52,083 bases of DNA from Xanthomonas arboricola (GCF_003353015.1 NZ_QREM01000009.1:1061840-1113922); one strand, 5' to 3'; positions 38,105 to 50,097 are shown, counted from the stretch's first letter. The notes: generated from the letters alone by a model not told the origin. Program-made: numbers and translations.

Positions 38105-39016
38105 TCAGTGCACCGGCCGATGGTAGACGTCTTCCAACATCCGCTTGTACTGGTCCATTGGAGGTAAGCCCATGCGGCGACGCCGCGCATCCAGACCTGT
38201 CAGGTCCTCGGTAGGCGCCAACGACTTACCGCCATCGGGACCGGTCACGAATTGGGTGCCGTAGCGCTGAGGCTTCCCTTGCGCACGCAGGACACGATCT
38301 GTGAGCAGCGCAACATCGTCGGGCGCCACATCGTGCCTGGCAAGCGCCGCTTCCATCAGGGCCAGAGCCTGCGCCTGAAACGCCGGATCGGCGTCGGCAT
38401 GCTGCACCAAGGTCCACGCTGCGTTGGCGCCATCTTCGCCCACCAGGCGCCGTCCTGGCCATCCCTGCGTCGCGACGACCTGCTTGAGCCATTCGGTGTT
38501 TTCGCGCATCACCGGCACGATCGATGCCCAGTCGGCTGGCTTGCCTCCAGCGGTGATTGCTGCATTTTGCGCATGCTGGTCCTTCTCTACGCGCGCAAGC
38601 AGTTCCTGCCGCAATTGCGGATTCAACGCCATCTGCTGCTGCGCACTGATGCGTTCGGCCTTAGCCAACAGCGCAGGCCACCCATCCGTCTTTCGCAGCC
38701 GATTCAGGCCGGGCCGGTCCTTGCTGCGCAGATCCTCGATGGAGATTCGCCCCCGTGGAATTTCCTGCTCGAGATAGCGTATCGCCTCGTCGGTCTGTTT
38801 CGCTGCCGCCAGACACTCTGCGCGCAGGAGTTCGCCATTTTGCGGCAGTTCGCCGGAGGAGCGCTGCAGTGCGGCCATCACCTGGGCACAACCCGCGTAG
38901 TCCTCCGCCTCGTAGGCCTTGAGCGCGGCGAAAATATCCGGCACTTCCGCTGCGTGCAGGGCACCTGTTAATCCCAAGGCGACGCCGACATAGATCGAAA
39001 CATACGCAAGACGCAT
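38105..39016 (-). CDS. Exported DUF6624-type protein
   Basis: This 303-residue protein has a signal peptide (about residues 1-22, VALGLTGALHAAE). A helical, tetratricopeptide-like part follows (FAALKAYEAEDYAGCAQVM, GELLRAECLAAAKQTDEAIRYLE). The C-terminal 150 residues have the pattern of DUF6624 proteins: W-x-x-x-VPVMRENTEWLKQVV, GWPGRRLVGEDGANAAWTLVQHAD, ALLTDRVLRAQGKPQRYGTQF and RRRMGLPPMDQYKRML. No catalytic role is established for this family. It sits alone between metY and clpB, about 190 bp after the clpB stop, all on the minus strand. Confidence 0.72.
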   Translation of the reverse strand: MRLAYVSIYVGVALGLTGALHAAEVPDIFAALKAYEAEDYAGCAQVMAALQRSSGELPQNGELLRAECLAAAKQTDEAIRYLEQEIPRGRISIEDLRSKDRPGLNRLRKTDGWPALLAKAERISAQQQMALNPQLRQELLARVEKDQHAQNAAITAGGKPADWASIVPVMRENTEWLKQVVATQGWPGRRLVGEDGANAAWTLVQHADADPAFQAQALALMEAALARHDVAPDDVALLTDRVLRAQGKPQRYGTQFVTGPDGGKSLAPTEDLTGLDARRRRMGLPPMDQYKRMLEDVYHRPVH

Positions 39017-39203
39017 CTGAAGTTCCTTGCCAGATGAGGTGTTCGACGGGAGCAGAGCGCGGCAATTCACTAGGCGCCAAAGTGACCCGCATGCCGCAGG
39101 CGAGCCGCCCCCGCATCCTGCGGGACGACTCGCCCTCCAATCAAGCCTTACCGAACTCCAGATGCCTGCCCTGCGCATGCGCGCGCATAACCGGTGCTGC
39201 GCC

Positions 39204-41789
<2,586 letters not shown>

Positions 41790-41835
41790 GGGGAATCCTC
41801 TGAACGGGTGGCCGGCGACGCCGGCGATACCGTGC

Positions 41836-41863
41836 AGATGCGGCTGCCGTGCGGGGTTTCAAG
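41836..41863 (-). promoter_or_regulatory. Sigma-32 (heat-shock) promoter of clpB
   Basis: On the minus strand CTTGAAA (41863-41857) is followed after 13 bp by CCGCATCT (41843-41836). This closely matches the sigma-32 consensus CTTGAAA-N13-CCCCATnT. The predicted transcript would start about 40 bp before the clpB ATG, as expected for this heat-shock gene. Confidence 0.8.
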
Positions 41864-41972
41864 GTGTGGCGGGCGCCGCAGGTGCAGATGCGGGGCACCA
41901 AGGCCGGTGCACGCTGCCTGCTGTGTGGCTGCGCGATGTTGGCTTTGCGCGTTGGCGTTGCGCCTTGGTGTT

Positions 41973-41992
41973 GGCCTGGGCAGCCCCAGGCC
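41973..41992 (-). terminator. Hairpin at the end of the ssu operon
   Basis: GGCCTGGG-CAGC-CCCAGGCC is a perfect 8-bp stem 14 bp beyond the ssuB stop codon. It lacks a T-run, so it may only weakly separate the operon from the clpB promoter. Confidence 0.4.
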
Positions 41993-42005
41993 GACGCCCC
42001 GCCCG

Positions 42006-42857
42006 TTAGACGATCCGCCGCAGCGGCACAGTGGCGTGCGTGGCACCACCCTGCCCCGCATCGACATCCTTGGCGTCCTCTGGGTCCTCGGCATCTTCGG
42101 CGGCCGCCGGCGCCGGCAGCTGCGCGGTCCCCAGCAGACGCGACAGCACCTGCGCCTGGATGTCCGCCAGGGCCGGCGCACCGGGTGCACGCGGATGCGG
42201 CACCGGCACCGGCAGATCCAGGCCGACCTGGCCGTGCTCGACCAGCACGATGCGATCGGCCAGCGCACTGGCCTCGGCCACGTCGTGGGTGACCAGCACC
42301 AGGGTGAAGCCATGCTGCCGCCACAACTGCACGATCAGCTGCTGCATCTCGATGCGCGTCAACGCATCCAGCGCGCCCAGCGGTTCGTCCAGCAACAACA
42401 GCCGCGGCCGGTGTACCAGTGCGCGCGCCAGGGCCACGCGCTGGCGCTGGCCGCCGGACAGCGCCGCAGGCCAATCGCCAGCGCGCGTGCCCAGCCCCAC
42501 CGCGTCCAGCGCCGTCTGTGCCTGCGCGCGCCCGGCGCGCCCCAGGCCCAGCGCCACGTTGTCGATCACCCGCTTCCACGGCAGCAGGCGCGCATCCTGG
42601 AACATCAGCCGCACCGCATCGCGCTGCGCCGCCAATGGCGCATGGCCGCTATCGACGGTGCCGGTCTCGGCCGCTTCCAGCCCGGCGATCACCCGCAGCA
42701 AGGTGCTCTTGCCGCAGCCGCTGCGCCCGACCACCGCCACACATGCGCCGGGTGCGACGTCCAGGTCGATGCCGCGCAAGACCTCGCTGTCGCCGTAGCG
42801 CTTGCCGATGCCGCGCAAGCGCAGCGGCAGGCCGGTCGCGGTCGCGGTCGCGCTCAT
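42006..42857 (-). CDS. ssuB: Aliphatic sulfonate ABC transporter ATPase
   Basis: This 283-residue ABC ATPase energises sulfonate uptake across the inner membrane. Walker A is GRSGCGKST (about residue 41), the Q-loop [11 protein letters not shown] is characteristic of the SsuB/TauB/NrtD group, the signature is [15 protein letters not shown], Walker [13 protein letters not shown] and the switch His is in [10 protein letters not shown]. After about residue 235 there is an acidic, Ala/Pro-rich tail ([18 protein letters not shown]) longer than in most relatives. The ATG overlaps the ssuC stop by 4 bp (ATGA). It is the last gene of a six-gene minus-strand operon. Confidence 0.9.
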   Translation of the reverse strand: MSATATATGLPLRLRGIGKRYGDSEVLRGIDLDVAPGACVAVVGRSGCGKSTLLRVIAGLEAAETGTVDSGHAPLAAQRDAVRLMFQDARLLPWKRVIDNVALGLGRAGRAQAQTALDAVGLGTRAGDWPAALSGGQRQRVALARALVHRPRLLLLDEPLGALDALTRIEMQQLIVQLWRQHGFTLVLVTHDVAEASALADRIVLVEHGQVGLDLPVPVPHPRAPGAPALADIQAQVLSRLLGTAQLPAPAAAEDAEDPEDAKDVDAGQGGATHATVPLRRIV

Positions 42858-43648
42858 CGACGCAGCTCCGCACGCTGTTGCTGCGCCGGATGCCAGCCCA
42901 GCCACCAGGCTTCCAGCCCGCGTGCGGCCAGATCGGCCAGCTTGCCGAGCAGCGCATACAGCACGATGGCCACCACCACGATGTCGGTCTGCAGAAACTC
43001 GCGCGCGTTGGTGGCCAGATAGCCGATGCCGGAACTGGCGGAAATGGTTTCGGCCACGATCAGGGTCAGCCACATCAGCCCCAGCGCAAAGCGCAAGCCG
43101 ACCAGGATCGACGGCAATGCGCCGGGCAACAACACATCGACGAACAGCTGCGGCCCGCGCAAGCCGTAATTGCGCGCCATCTCGATCAAGGCCGGGTCCA
43201 CGCTGCGGATGCCGTGGTAGGTATTGAGGTAAATCGGGAAGAACGTGCCCAGCGCCACCAGGAACAGCTTGGCGCCCTCATCGATGCCGAACCACAGGAT
43301 CACCAGCGGAATCAGTGCCAGATGCGGCACGTTGCGCAGCATCTGCAGGGCGCTGTCGAGCAGGCGTTCGGCCACGCGCGACACGCCGGTGAGCAGGCCC
43401 AGCGCAGAGCCGATGCTGCCGCCGATGGCCAGGCCCACCGCCGCACGCCAGCTGCTGATGGCCAGGTGTTGCCACAACTCGCCGGTTTGCACGAGCGTGA
43501 TGGCCGCGCGCAGCACCGCGTCCGGTGCAGGCAGGATGCGCTGCGGCAACCAGCCGCCGGAGGCCGCGATCTGCCAGGCCACCAGCAAGGCCAGCGGCAC
43601 TAGCCAGGGCACCAGCACGTTGCTTAGACGCCGTGAGCGGCGACTCAT
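42854..43648 (-). CDS. ssuC: Aliphatic sulfonate ABC transporter permease
   Basis: This 264-residue inner-membrane permease has about six transmembrane segments and the coupling loop for the ATPase in [31 protein letters not shown], the EAA motif of binding-protein-dependent transporters. [12 protein letters not shown] near the N-terminus is typical of SsuC/TauC/NrtB permeases. It overlaps ssuB by 4 bp and lies about 130 bp after ssuA. The ATG at 43648 gives a positively charged [10 protein letters not shown] before the first helix; the longer frame from 43720 is unlikely. Confidence 0.9.
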   Translation of the reverse strand: MSRRSRRLSNVLVPWLVPLALLVAWQIAASGGWLPQRILPAPDAVLRAAITLVQTGELWQHLAISSWRAAVGLAIGGSIGSALGLLTGVSRVAERLLDSALQMLRNVPHLALIPLVILWFGIDEGAKLFLVALGTFFPIYLNTYHGIRSVDPALIEMARNYGLRGPQLFVDVLLPGALPSILVGLRFALGLMWLTLIVAETISASSGIGYLATNAREFLQTDIVVVAIVLYALLGKLADLAARGLEAWWLGWHPAQQQRAELRR

Positions 43649-43775
43649 CGCGCGACCTTGCTGGTTGGGCGATGCAGCGAAACGACGGCACGCATCTGCC
43701 CGCTCCGGGTTACTCGGCACGCGTCACCACTTGCGCGCGCGCTCACGCCTGCGCGTGTATTCCTGCTTCCACGCA

Positions 43776-44759
43776 TCACTTGCCCGCCGCCGGCTTGCCT
43801 GCCGCTTGCACCGCGGCAACCGCGGGCGCCCGCCATACCGCCGGCGCCACCAGCACGCGCCTGGGCAACAGGCGCTGCGCGTAGAACAGATCGGCCGTGG
43901 CCTGCTGCGCCTTGATGACCTCGGCGCTGAGCGGCTGCACGCTGGCCGGCGGGCGATGCGCCAGCGTGCGCTCGACCACCGCAGGCGACAGCCCGCTGAC
44001 CTGCGCCAGCACCTTGATGCTGCCGGCACGGTCGCGCTCCAGCAAGCCATCGGCCTGGTCGAGCGTGCCCATCACCTGCTGCACGAACGGGCCCCACGCG
44101 GTGGCGTAACGGCGCGAGGACAGGAAGAACCCGCCGGTCAGTCCCAGCCCTTCGCCGTTGGCGAGCAGGCGTGCGCTGCCATCCAGCGTCAATGCCGAAT
44201 ACCACGGGTCCCAGATCGCCCAGGCATCCACCTGCCCGGCCGCGAACGCTGCGCGTGCGTTGGCCGGCGACAGATACAACGGCGTGATGTCGCGCATGCC
44301 CAGGCCCGACCTGGCCAACAGCCGCAGCAACAGGTTGTGCGCGCTGGAGCCTTTCTGGAAGGCCACCCGCTTGCCCTTGAGGTCGGCAACGCGCTGCAGC
44401 GCGCTCTTGGCCGGCACCAGGATGGTCTCGGCCTTGGGCGTGGGCGGCACCCAGCCCACGTACAGCAGGTCGGCACCGGCGGCCTGCGCGAACAGCGGCG
44501 GAATGTCACCCGCACCGCCCAGGTCGATGCTGCCCACGTTCAGGGCTTCCAGCAGCTGCGGGCCGGCAGGAAATTCCACCCAGGTGATCCTGGTACGCGG
44601 GAAGCGCTGCTCCAGCAACCGGTGCTGCTTGGCCAGCACCAGGCTGGACACCGCTTTCTGATAGCCGATACGCAGCTGCGCCGGCTCGGCCGCCCACGCG
44701 GGTTGCAGCCACGCGATGCCTGCCAACAGCAACCCAGCAAACAAGAAACGGTAGCGCAT
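43776..44759 (-). CDS. ssuA: Sulfonate-binding periplasmic protein
   Basis: This 327-residue periplasmic binding protein captures sulfonates and hands them to SsuBC. It has a signal peptide (1-23, LLLAGIAWLQPAWA), then LRIGYQKAVSSLVLAKQHRLLEQRFP, VEFPAGPQLLEALNVGSIDLGGAGDIPPLFAQAAG and GQVDAWAIWDPWY, all hallmarks of the SsuA/NrtA/TauA family. TGAGGAAC precedes the ATG at 44759; the ATG at 44774 is in frame but without a good ribosome-binding site. The 11-bp gap to the upstream reductase gene indicates one operon. The C-terminal 30 residues are Ala/Val/Pro-rich. Confidence 0.9.
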   Translation of the reverse strand: MRYRFLFAGLLLAGIAWLQPAWAAEPAQLRIGYQKAVSSLVLAKQHRLLEQRFPRTRITWVEFPAGPQLLEALNVGSIDLGGAGDIPPLFAQAAGADLLYVGWVPPTPKAETILVPAKSALQRVADLKGKRVAFQKGSSAHNLLLRLLARSGLGMRDITPLYLSPANARAAFAAGQVDAWAIWDPWYSALTLDGSARLLANGEGLGLTGGFFLSSRRYATAWGPFVQQVMGTLDQADGLLERDRAGSIKVLAQVSGLSPAVVERTLAHRPPASVQPLSAEVIKAQQATADLFYAQRLLPRRVLVAPAVWRAPAVAAVQAAGKPAAGK

Positions 44760-44770
44760 CGGAGTGTTCC

Positions 44771-45811
44771 TCATTGCCAATCGGTGGACGGTTTTTCCCA
44801 GAGGTTGACGCCGCCCTCGACCGCAAAGCGATCGATCTCGGCCAACTCGTCCGCACTGAACTCGGGCGTCTGCAAGGCCGCGACGTTTTCGATCAATTGC
44901 TCCGGGCGGCTGGCGCCCAACAGTGCCGAGCTCACCCGCCGGTCGCGCAGCACCCAGGCCAGGGCCAGCTGCGCCAGACTCTGTCCGCGCCGCTGCGCGA
45001 TGGCATCCAGCCCGCGTGCGCGCTGCAGGTTGGCCTCGGACAGATGTTCCGGCCGCAGCGAGTCGCCACCGGGACGATTCACCCGCGCATCGCCGGGGAC
45101 GCCATTGAGGTACTTGCCGGTCAACAGGCCCTGCGCCAGCGGGGTGAAGGCGATCACCCCGGCGCCGACCTCGTCGGTTGCGTCGAACAATTCGTGCTCG
45201 GCCCAGCGATTGAACAGGTTGTAGGCCGGCTGATGGATCAGCAACGGTACCTTCCACTCGCGCAGCAACGCGGCGATGTCGCGCGTGCGCGCCGCCGAAT
45301 ACGAGGACACGCCCACATACAGCGCCTTGCCCTGCTGCACCGCGCTGGCCAGTGCGCCGGCGGTCTCTTCCAGCGGCGTGTCCGCATCGAAGCGGTGCGA
45401 GTAGAAGATGTCCACGTAGTCCACGCCCAGCCGCTGCAGGCTCTGGTCCAGGCTGGACAGCAGGTACTTGCGCGAACTGCCGCCCTGTCCGTACGGGCCC
45501 GGCCACATGTCCCAGCCGGCCTTGGTGGAGAGGATCAATTCATCGCGATACGGCCTGAAGTCTTCACGCAGCAGGCGGCCGAAGTTGATTTCCGCGCTGC
45601 CATACGGCGGGCCGTAGTTGTTGGCCAGGTCGAAATGGGTGATGCCCAGGTCGAAGGCGGTCCGCAGCAATGCGCGCTGCGTGTCGATCGGCGTGCTGTC
45701 GCCGAAGTTGTGCCACAGGCCCAGCGACAGCGCCGGCAGCACAAGGCCGCTGCGGCCGACACGGCGGTAGGCGATACGGTCGTAACGATCGGGATGTGCG
45801 AGATAGGTCAT
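44771..45811 (-). CDS. Aldo/keto reductase, YghZ/MgrA type
   Basis: This 346-residue NADPH-dependent reductase has GITHFDLANNYGPPYGSAE (catalytic Asp and Tyr), the active-site Lys in LILSTKAGWDMWPGPYGQGGSRK-like sequence, the His in DIFYSHRFD and the cofactor-binding end LGASRPEQLIENVAAL. The combination YGPPYGSAE plus GPYGQGGSSRKYL is typical of the YghZ (glyceraldehyde-phosphate reductase) branch. It lies between a sulfonate monooxygenase-like gene (16-bp gap) and ssuA (11-bp gap), so it may reduce the aldehyde left after desulfonation. That role is an inference from context. Confidence 0.85.
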   Translation of the reverse strand: MTYLAHPDRYDRIAYRRVGRSGLVLPALSLGLWHNFGDSTPIDTQRALLRTAFDLGITHFDLANNYGPPYGSAEINFGRLLREDFRPYRDELILSTKAGWDMWPGPYGQGGSSRKYLLSSLDQSLQRLGVDYVDIFYSHRFDADTPLEETAGALASAVQQGKALYVGVSSYSAARTRDIAALLREWKVPLLIHQPAYNLFNRWAEHELFDATDEVGAGVIAFTPLAQGLLTGKYLNGVPGDARVNRPGGDSLRPEHLSEANLQRARGLDAIAQRRGQSLAQLALAWVLRDRRVSSALLGASRPEQLIENVAALQTPEFSADELAEIDRFAVEGGVNLWEKPSTDWQ

Positions 45812-45827
45812 CAAGGTATCCGGTGGG

Positions 45828-47156
45828 TCAGCGTGCGCTGAAGCGATTGACGGGACGTGCCAGCCCCAGATGATCGCGCAAGGTGCGCCCGGCATAGTCA
45901 CGCCGGAACAGTCCACGCCGCTGCAGCTCGGGCACCACGTGCGTGGCCACATCGGCCAGGCCGCCGGGCAGATGCGGCACCAGCACGTTGAAGCCGTCGG
46001 CCGCGCCCTGCTCGAACCAGGCCTGCAGCTCGTCGGCAATCTGCGTGGGCGTGCCGATCAGGCTGTAATGCCCGCGCCCGCCTGCGATGCGCCGGCCGAG
46101 CTGGGCAATGCTCAGTTGCTCCTGCCCGGCCAGCTCGGTGAACAACTGCTGGCGACTGCGTTGCCCGGTTTCGGTGAGCGGCAACTCCGGCAACGGGCCA
46201 TCGGGCGGATAGCCGGACAGGTCGAAATTGCCCAGCATGCGCGACAGCAGCGCGATGCCGACCTCCGGCTCCACCAGCTGCTGGAACTGCTCGAACTTTT
46301 CCTGCGCCTCGGCCTGGCTCTGCCCGACCACGATGAACACGCCCGGCATCACCTTCAACGCATCGCGCGAACGCCCGAACTGTTCCAGCCGCCCCTTGAT
46401 GTCGGCATAGAACGCCTGCGCCTTGGCCAGCGACGATTGCGCGGTGAACACCACCTCGGCGGTTTCGGCCGCCAGCGCACGCCCCGGCTCGGACGAGCCG
46501 GCCTGCACCAGCACCGGATGCCCCTGCGGCGCACGCGCGATGTTGAGCGGACCGCGGACCTGGAAGTGCGCGCCGCGATGATCCAGCACATGCAGCCGCG
46601 CCGGATCGTAATGCACGCCGGCGGCGGTATCGGCAATGAAGGCATCGTCGTCCCAGCTGTCCCACAGCCCGGCGACCACCTGCTGGAATTCGCGCGCCCG
46701 CGCATAGCGCTCGGCATGCACGTAGTGCGCGTCGCGGTTGAAGTTCAATGCTTCGTCGGCGGCATCGGACGTGACCAGGTTCCAGCCGGCACGCCCACCG
46801 GACAGATGATCCAGCGAGGCGAACTTGCGCGCCACGTGATACGGCTCGTTGTAGCTGGTGGTCATGGTGGCGATCAGGCCGATGCGCTCGCTCACCACCG
46901 CCAGCGCGCTCAGCAGCGTGAGCGGTTCGAACAGGCTGGAGCGCGCCATCCGCGACGCCACCGGCCCACCGGCCGCAGCCAGGCTGTCGGCCACGAACAC
47001 CGCATCGAACTTGGCGGCTTCGGCGATGCGCACCATCTCGCGGTAATGCTCGAACACCAGCGGGTCGGCACTGGCCTGCGGGTGCCGCCACGCGGCCACG
47101 TGATGGCCTGTGGCCATCAGGAACGCCCCGAGCGAGAGCTGTGGTGCGGCGCTCAT
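45828..47156 (-). CDS. Flavin-dependent monooxygenase, DszA/NtaA/SnaA family
   Basis: This 442-residue bacterial-luciferase-like monooxygenase uses reduced flavin and O2. LSLGAFLMATGHHVAAWRHP at the N-terminus, FDAVFVADSLA, SYNEPYHVARKFASLDHLSGGRAGWNLVTS and VLVQAGSSEPGR place it in the NtaA/SnaA/DszA/SoxA group, not with the shorter SsuD. Members split C-S or C-N bonds in compounds such as dibenzothiophene sulfone, methanesulfonate and nitrilotriacetate. With ssuABC and a TonB receptor in the same operon, release of sulfite from an organosulfur compound is the best guess. The reduced flavin must come from a reductase encoded elsewhere. Confidence 0.87.
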   Translation of the reverse strand: MSAAPQLSLGAFLMATGHHVAAWRHPQASADPLVFEHYREMVRIAEAAKFDAVFVADSLAAAGGPVASRMARSSLFEPLTLLSALAVVSERIGLIATMTTSYNEPYHVARKFASLDHLSGGRAGWNLVTSDAADEALNFNRDAHYVHAERYARAREFQQVVAGLWDSWDDDAFIADTAAGVHYDPARLHVLDHRGAHFQVRGPLNIARAPQGHPVLVQAGSSEPGRALAAETAEVVFTAQSSLAKAQAFYADIKGRLEQFGRSRDALKVMPGVFIVVGQSQAEAQEKFEQFQQLVEPEVGIALLSRMLGNFDLSGYPPDGPLPELPLTETGQRSRQQLFTELAGQEQLSIAQLGRRIAGGRGHYSLIGTPTQIADELQAWFEQGAADGFNVLVPHLPGGLADVATHVVPELQRRGLFRRDYAGRTLRDHLGLARPVNRFSAR

Positions 47157-47220
47157 CGCAGTCCACCGTGGGTCGCGCCGGCATTGCTCACATCACCATC
47201 GAAACACATCACGGACATCG

Positions 47221-49476
47221 TCAAAAATCCTTGTGCACTTGCAGCCCGACATAGCGCTGGTCGTCGCGCGGCACCAGCCGGTACACGTTGCCGGTGGCAT
47301 TGGCCAACAGGGGTGCGTACGCGCGGTCGCCGAGATTGCGACCGAGCACCGCCACCCGCCAGCCATGCGCATCGTCGGCCAGCGCAATGCTGGCGTTCCA
47401 GATCGCATACGGGCCCTGCACGGTTTGCGGGGTCTGGCTGAGGTCGTACTGCACGCTGTCCTGCCAGCTCACGTCGCCGTTGAATTCCAGCGCCAGGCTG
47501 CCGCGCAGCGGCACCCGATACCCGGCGCGCAGATTGCCCTTCCAGTCCGGCGAAAACGGCAGCGGCCTGCCGTCGACATTGCAGTTGGCCGCCGCGGCGG
47601 CCGGGCAGGCAAACCGCTGGATGCGCGCCTGCGTGTAGGCCAGCGAGGCGGCCAGGCTGAGCCGCTCGGTGGGCCGGTAGTCCAGGTCCAGTTCCAGGCC
47701 CTGCGTGCGCACCTGCCCGGCATTGATCAGGCGGGTCACCACCTGCCCGGCCACGGTGTCGAAGAAGTTGGCCTGGTAGTTGGCGTACTCGGTATGGAAC
47801 AGCGCGACGTTCGCACTGAGGCGATCGTCCAGTGCACGCGCCTTCAGGCCGAGCTCCCAGGCGTTGGAGGTCTCCGGCTTCAGCGCCGGCGTATCGCGCG
47901 GCTGCATGTTGAAGAACACGTTGTAGGCCGGGCCCTTGTAGCCGCGCGAATAGGTGAGGTAAGCGGTGGTCTGCGCATCGACGTCGTATTGCAGGCCGGC
48001 ACGCCCGGACACGCCGTTTTCCGCGGTGCTGCCACTGCTCGCCGTGGACGGCTGGATGCCGGTCACCGCGGCTGCGGAGCTGGACACGCGCTGGTGCCGG
48101 TAGTCGAGCGTATCGCGGGTGAAGCGTGCGCCCAGCAACGCGCGCAGATCCGGGCGCCAATGCCAGGTGGCCTCGCCGAATGCGGCATAGGTCTGCGCCC
48201 GGGTGGCGTAATCGGCCACGCCCACGTTGCTGGCGGTGGGCGTCGTCACCGTGCGGCGATAGGTTTCGTCGTTGCGCGCATGCAGGTAATACAGACCGGC
48301 GACCGCTTCCAGCGCACGGTCGCGCGGGGTCTGGATGCGCAGTTCCTGCGAATACTGCGTGTAGCCCAGGTCGCCACGGTCGTGCGAGGACGGAAACGCC
48401 GCGCTGCGTTGTGCGGTGCGATCGCCGTCCTGGAACTGGGTGTTGTCCCACTGCCGCCAGGCGCTGATCGAGGTCAGCAGCGCATCGCCGAGCTGCTGGT
48501 CCAGCTGCAGCGAGGCGCCCTTGTTGATGTCGTCCAGCTGCGTGCGGTAATCGCTGTTGATCTGCCGGTTGTCGGCGCTGGCGACGACCGGCGCCAGTGC
48601 CGCGGCGAAGTCCGCACGCGTGCTGTCCACCACCACACCGCTGGGCGCATCGCTGTGCGATTGCAGGTAGTCGGCGAGCAACGTCGCGTTCAAATCCGGG
48701 TTCGGGCTCAGGTCCAGCCGCAGCCGCGCGCCGGCGCGTCGGTAGCCGTTGACGGTCTGGCCGTCGGCCACATTGCGCACATTGCCGCCGTACTCGGCCC
48801 ACAACGCCGACACGCTGGCCTTGAGCACCTCCGGCACCAAGCTGCCGCCAACGCTTGCACGCACGCGGTCTTCGTCGCCGCCCCCGAAGTGCGAGTAATC
48901 CACATAGCCGCCGAATAGCTCCGGCGCAGGCTTGCTGACGATGTTGAGCACGCCGGCCGAGGCATTCTTGCCGAACAAGGTGCCCTGCGGCCCGCGCAGC
49001 ACTTCGATGCGCTCGACATCGAGCAGATCCAGTGTGGCCTGGCCCGGACGCCCCAGCACCACGCCGTCGATCACGGTGGCCACGCTGGGCTCGACGCCCG
49101 GCGAGGTGGAAATGGTGCCCACGCCACGCAGGAACAACGAGGTGTCCTTGTTGGAAGCGCCGGTGCGGAAGGTCAGGCTGGGCACCAGCGCCGGCAGGTC
49201 GGCCACGCTGTTGCGGTTTTCGCGCTCCAGCGTCTCGCCCTGCACCACCGATACCGCCACCGGCACCTGCTGCAAGGTGGTCTCGCGGCGCGTGGCGGTC
49301 ACGGTGACCGCGCCCAGGGTCTGCGCGGCGCGCTCCGGCGTCGCGGCAGTCCCGCCCACCTCGTCGGCCAGCACCGGCGTAACTACCCACGCCAGACTCC
49401 ACGCCAACACCTGCGGCCTGGCCAACCATCTCGAAGCAGCGAGGATCCTTGCAGGGGTCCGGTGTCGCGCAGGCAT
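47221..49476 (-). CDS. TonB-dependent receptor of the sulfur-scavenging operon
   Basis: This 751-residue outer-membrane receptor has a signal peptide (about 1-38, ending VVTPVLA), the TonB-box-like LGAVTVTATRRET, a plug domain with LFLRGVGTISTSPGVEPSVATVIDG and IEVLRGPQGTLFGKNASAGVLNI (as in many FecA/FyuA-like receptors), and a barrel ending VGLQVHKDF. It is the first gene of the minus-strand operon, 64 bp before the monooxygenase gene. This suggests a ligand that is an organosulfur compound (sulfonate or sulfate ester) too large or scarce for porins. The ATG at 49476 begins a normal signal peptide; an upstream ATG at 49545 would include a run of nine G. Confidence 0.87.
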   Translation of the reverse strand: MPARHRTPARILAASRWLARPQVLAWSLAWVVTPVLADEVGGTAATPERAAQTLGAVTVTATRRETTLQQVPVAVSVVQGETLERENRNSVADLPALVPSLTFRTGASNKDTSLFLRGVGTISTSPGVEPSVATVIDGVVLGRPGQATLDLLDVERIEVLRGPQGTLFGKNASAGVLNIVSKPAPELFGGYVDYSHFGGGDEDRVRASVGGSLVPEVLKASVSALWAEYGGNVRNVADGQTVNGYRRAGARLRLDLSPNPDLNATLLADYLQSHSDAPSGVVVDSTRADFAAALAPVVASADNRQINSDYRTQLDDINKGASLQLDQQLGDALLTSISAWRQWDNTQFQDGDRTAQRSAAFPSSHDRGDLGYTQYSQELRIQTPRDRALEAVAGLYYLHARNDETYRRTVTTPTASNVGVADYATRAQTYAAFGEATWHWRPDLRALLGARFTRDTLDYRHQRVSSSAAAVTGIQPSTASSGSTAENGVSGRAGLQYDVDAQTTAYLTYSRGYKGPAYNVFFNMQPRDTPALKPETSNAWELGLKARALDDRLSANVALFHTEYANYQANFFDTVAGQVVTRLINAGQVRTQGLELDLDYRPTERLSLAASLAYTQARIQRFACPAAAAANCNVDGRPLPFSPDWKGNLRAGYRVPLRGSLALEFNGDVSWQDSVQYDLSQTPQTVQGPYAIWNASIALADDAHGWRVAVLGRNLGDRAYAPLLANATGNVYRLVPRDDQRYVGLQVHKDF

Positions 49477-49627
49477 GTACGTCCTTTCGTGGCGTCGGCT
49501 GTCTTGCAGCGTGGGGGGGGGCGGGTCGGCGCGTGCGCCGTGCATGCACGACGACCCGGGCGCAATGCAGGCCGAAACAGCGCCGCAATGCAGTAGCGCA
49601 TGCTGTTTGCAGCTGTCGCGAGCGTCA

Positions 49628-49652
49628 AATAACCAATATTCAGGTGGTTATT
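49628..49652. promoter_or_regulatory. Perfect palindromic operator upstream of the ssu-type operon
   Basis: AATAACCA-ATATTCAGG-TGGTTATT is a perfect 8-9-8 inverted repeat in an AT-rich island between the TonB receptor gene (minus) and the GIY-YIG gene (plus). On the minus strand TTGACG follows the right arm and could be a -35 element. A LysR-type sulfur regulator such as CysB or Cbl is a plausible ligand, but the regulator is not encoded in the window. Confidence 0.6.
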
Positions 49653-49743
49653 CACTCACGCACTGCAGCGCGCCGGCCATCCGTGCTCAGTGCTCGCAAC
49701 GACCAGCGCTGCACAACGCCGGGTCAGTGGCGATAATGGGCAC

Positions 49744-50052
49744 ATGGATGCACCCAAGCCCTGGCACCTCTACCTGCTGCGATGTCGCAACGGCAGCTAT
49801 TACGCCGGTATCACCAACGATCTGGAGCGACGCTTCCAGGCGCATCTGCGTGGCACCGGCGCGCGCTACACCCGCGCACATCCGCCGCTGGAAGTGCTTG
49901 CCAGCCATCCGTACGCGGACCGCGCCGCCGCCTCGCGCGCAGAGTGGCAGCTCAAGCAGCAGCCGCGCGCACGCAAGCTGGCCTGGCTGCTGGCGCAACC
50001 GCGCCACGGCACCGGGTCACCACCAGATGACGCATCGATCACGCCCGCCTAG
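49744..50052 (+). CDS. GIY-YIG nuclease-fold protein, YhbQ type
   Basis: This small 102-residue protein consists of a single GIY-YIG domain: [28 protein letters not shown] supplies the two tyrosine-containing strands and the catalytic Arg, and [18 protein letters not shown] supplies the Glu helix. Relatives of this size (YhbQ/UPF0213) are stand-alone nuclease-fold proteins probably linked to DNA repair. The ATG at 49744 begins [12 protein letters not shown]; 54 bp of upstream open frame lack similarity. The C-terminal 15 residues are variable. A glutathione S-transferase gene follows after 45 bp. Confidence 0.87.
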   Translation: MDAPKPWHLYLLRCRNGSYYAGITNDLERRFQAHLRGTGARYTRAHPPLEVLASHPYADRAAASRAEWQLKQQPRARKLAWLLAQPRHGTGSPPDDASITPA

Positions 50053-50097
50053 CCACATGGTTCCTACGCTGTGACGCCGTCAATCGCGGAGCAGCAC

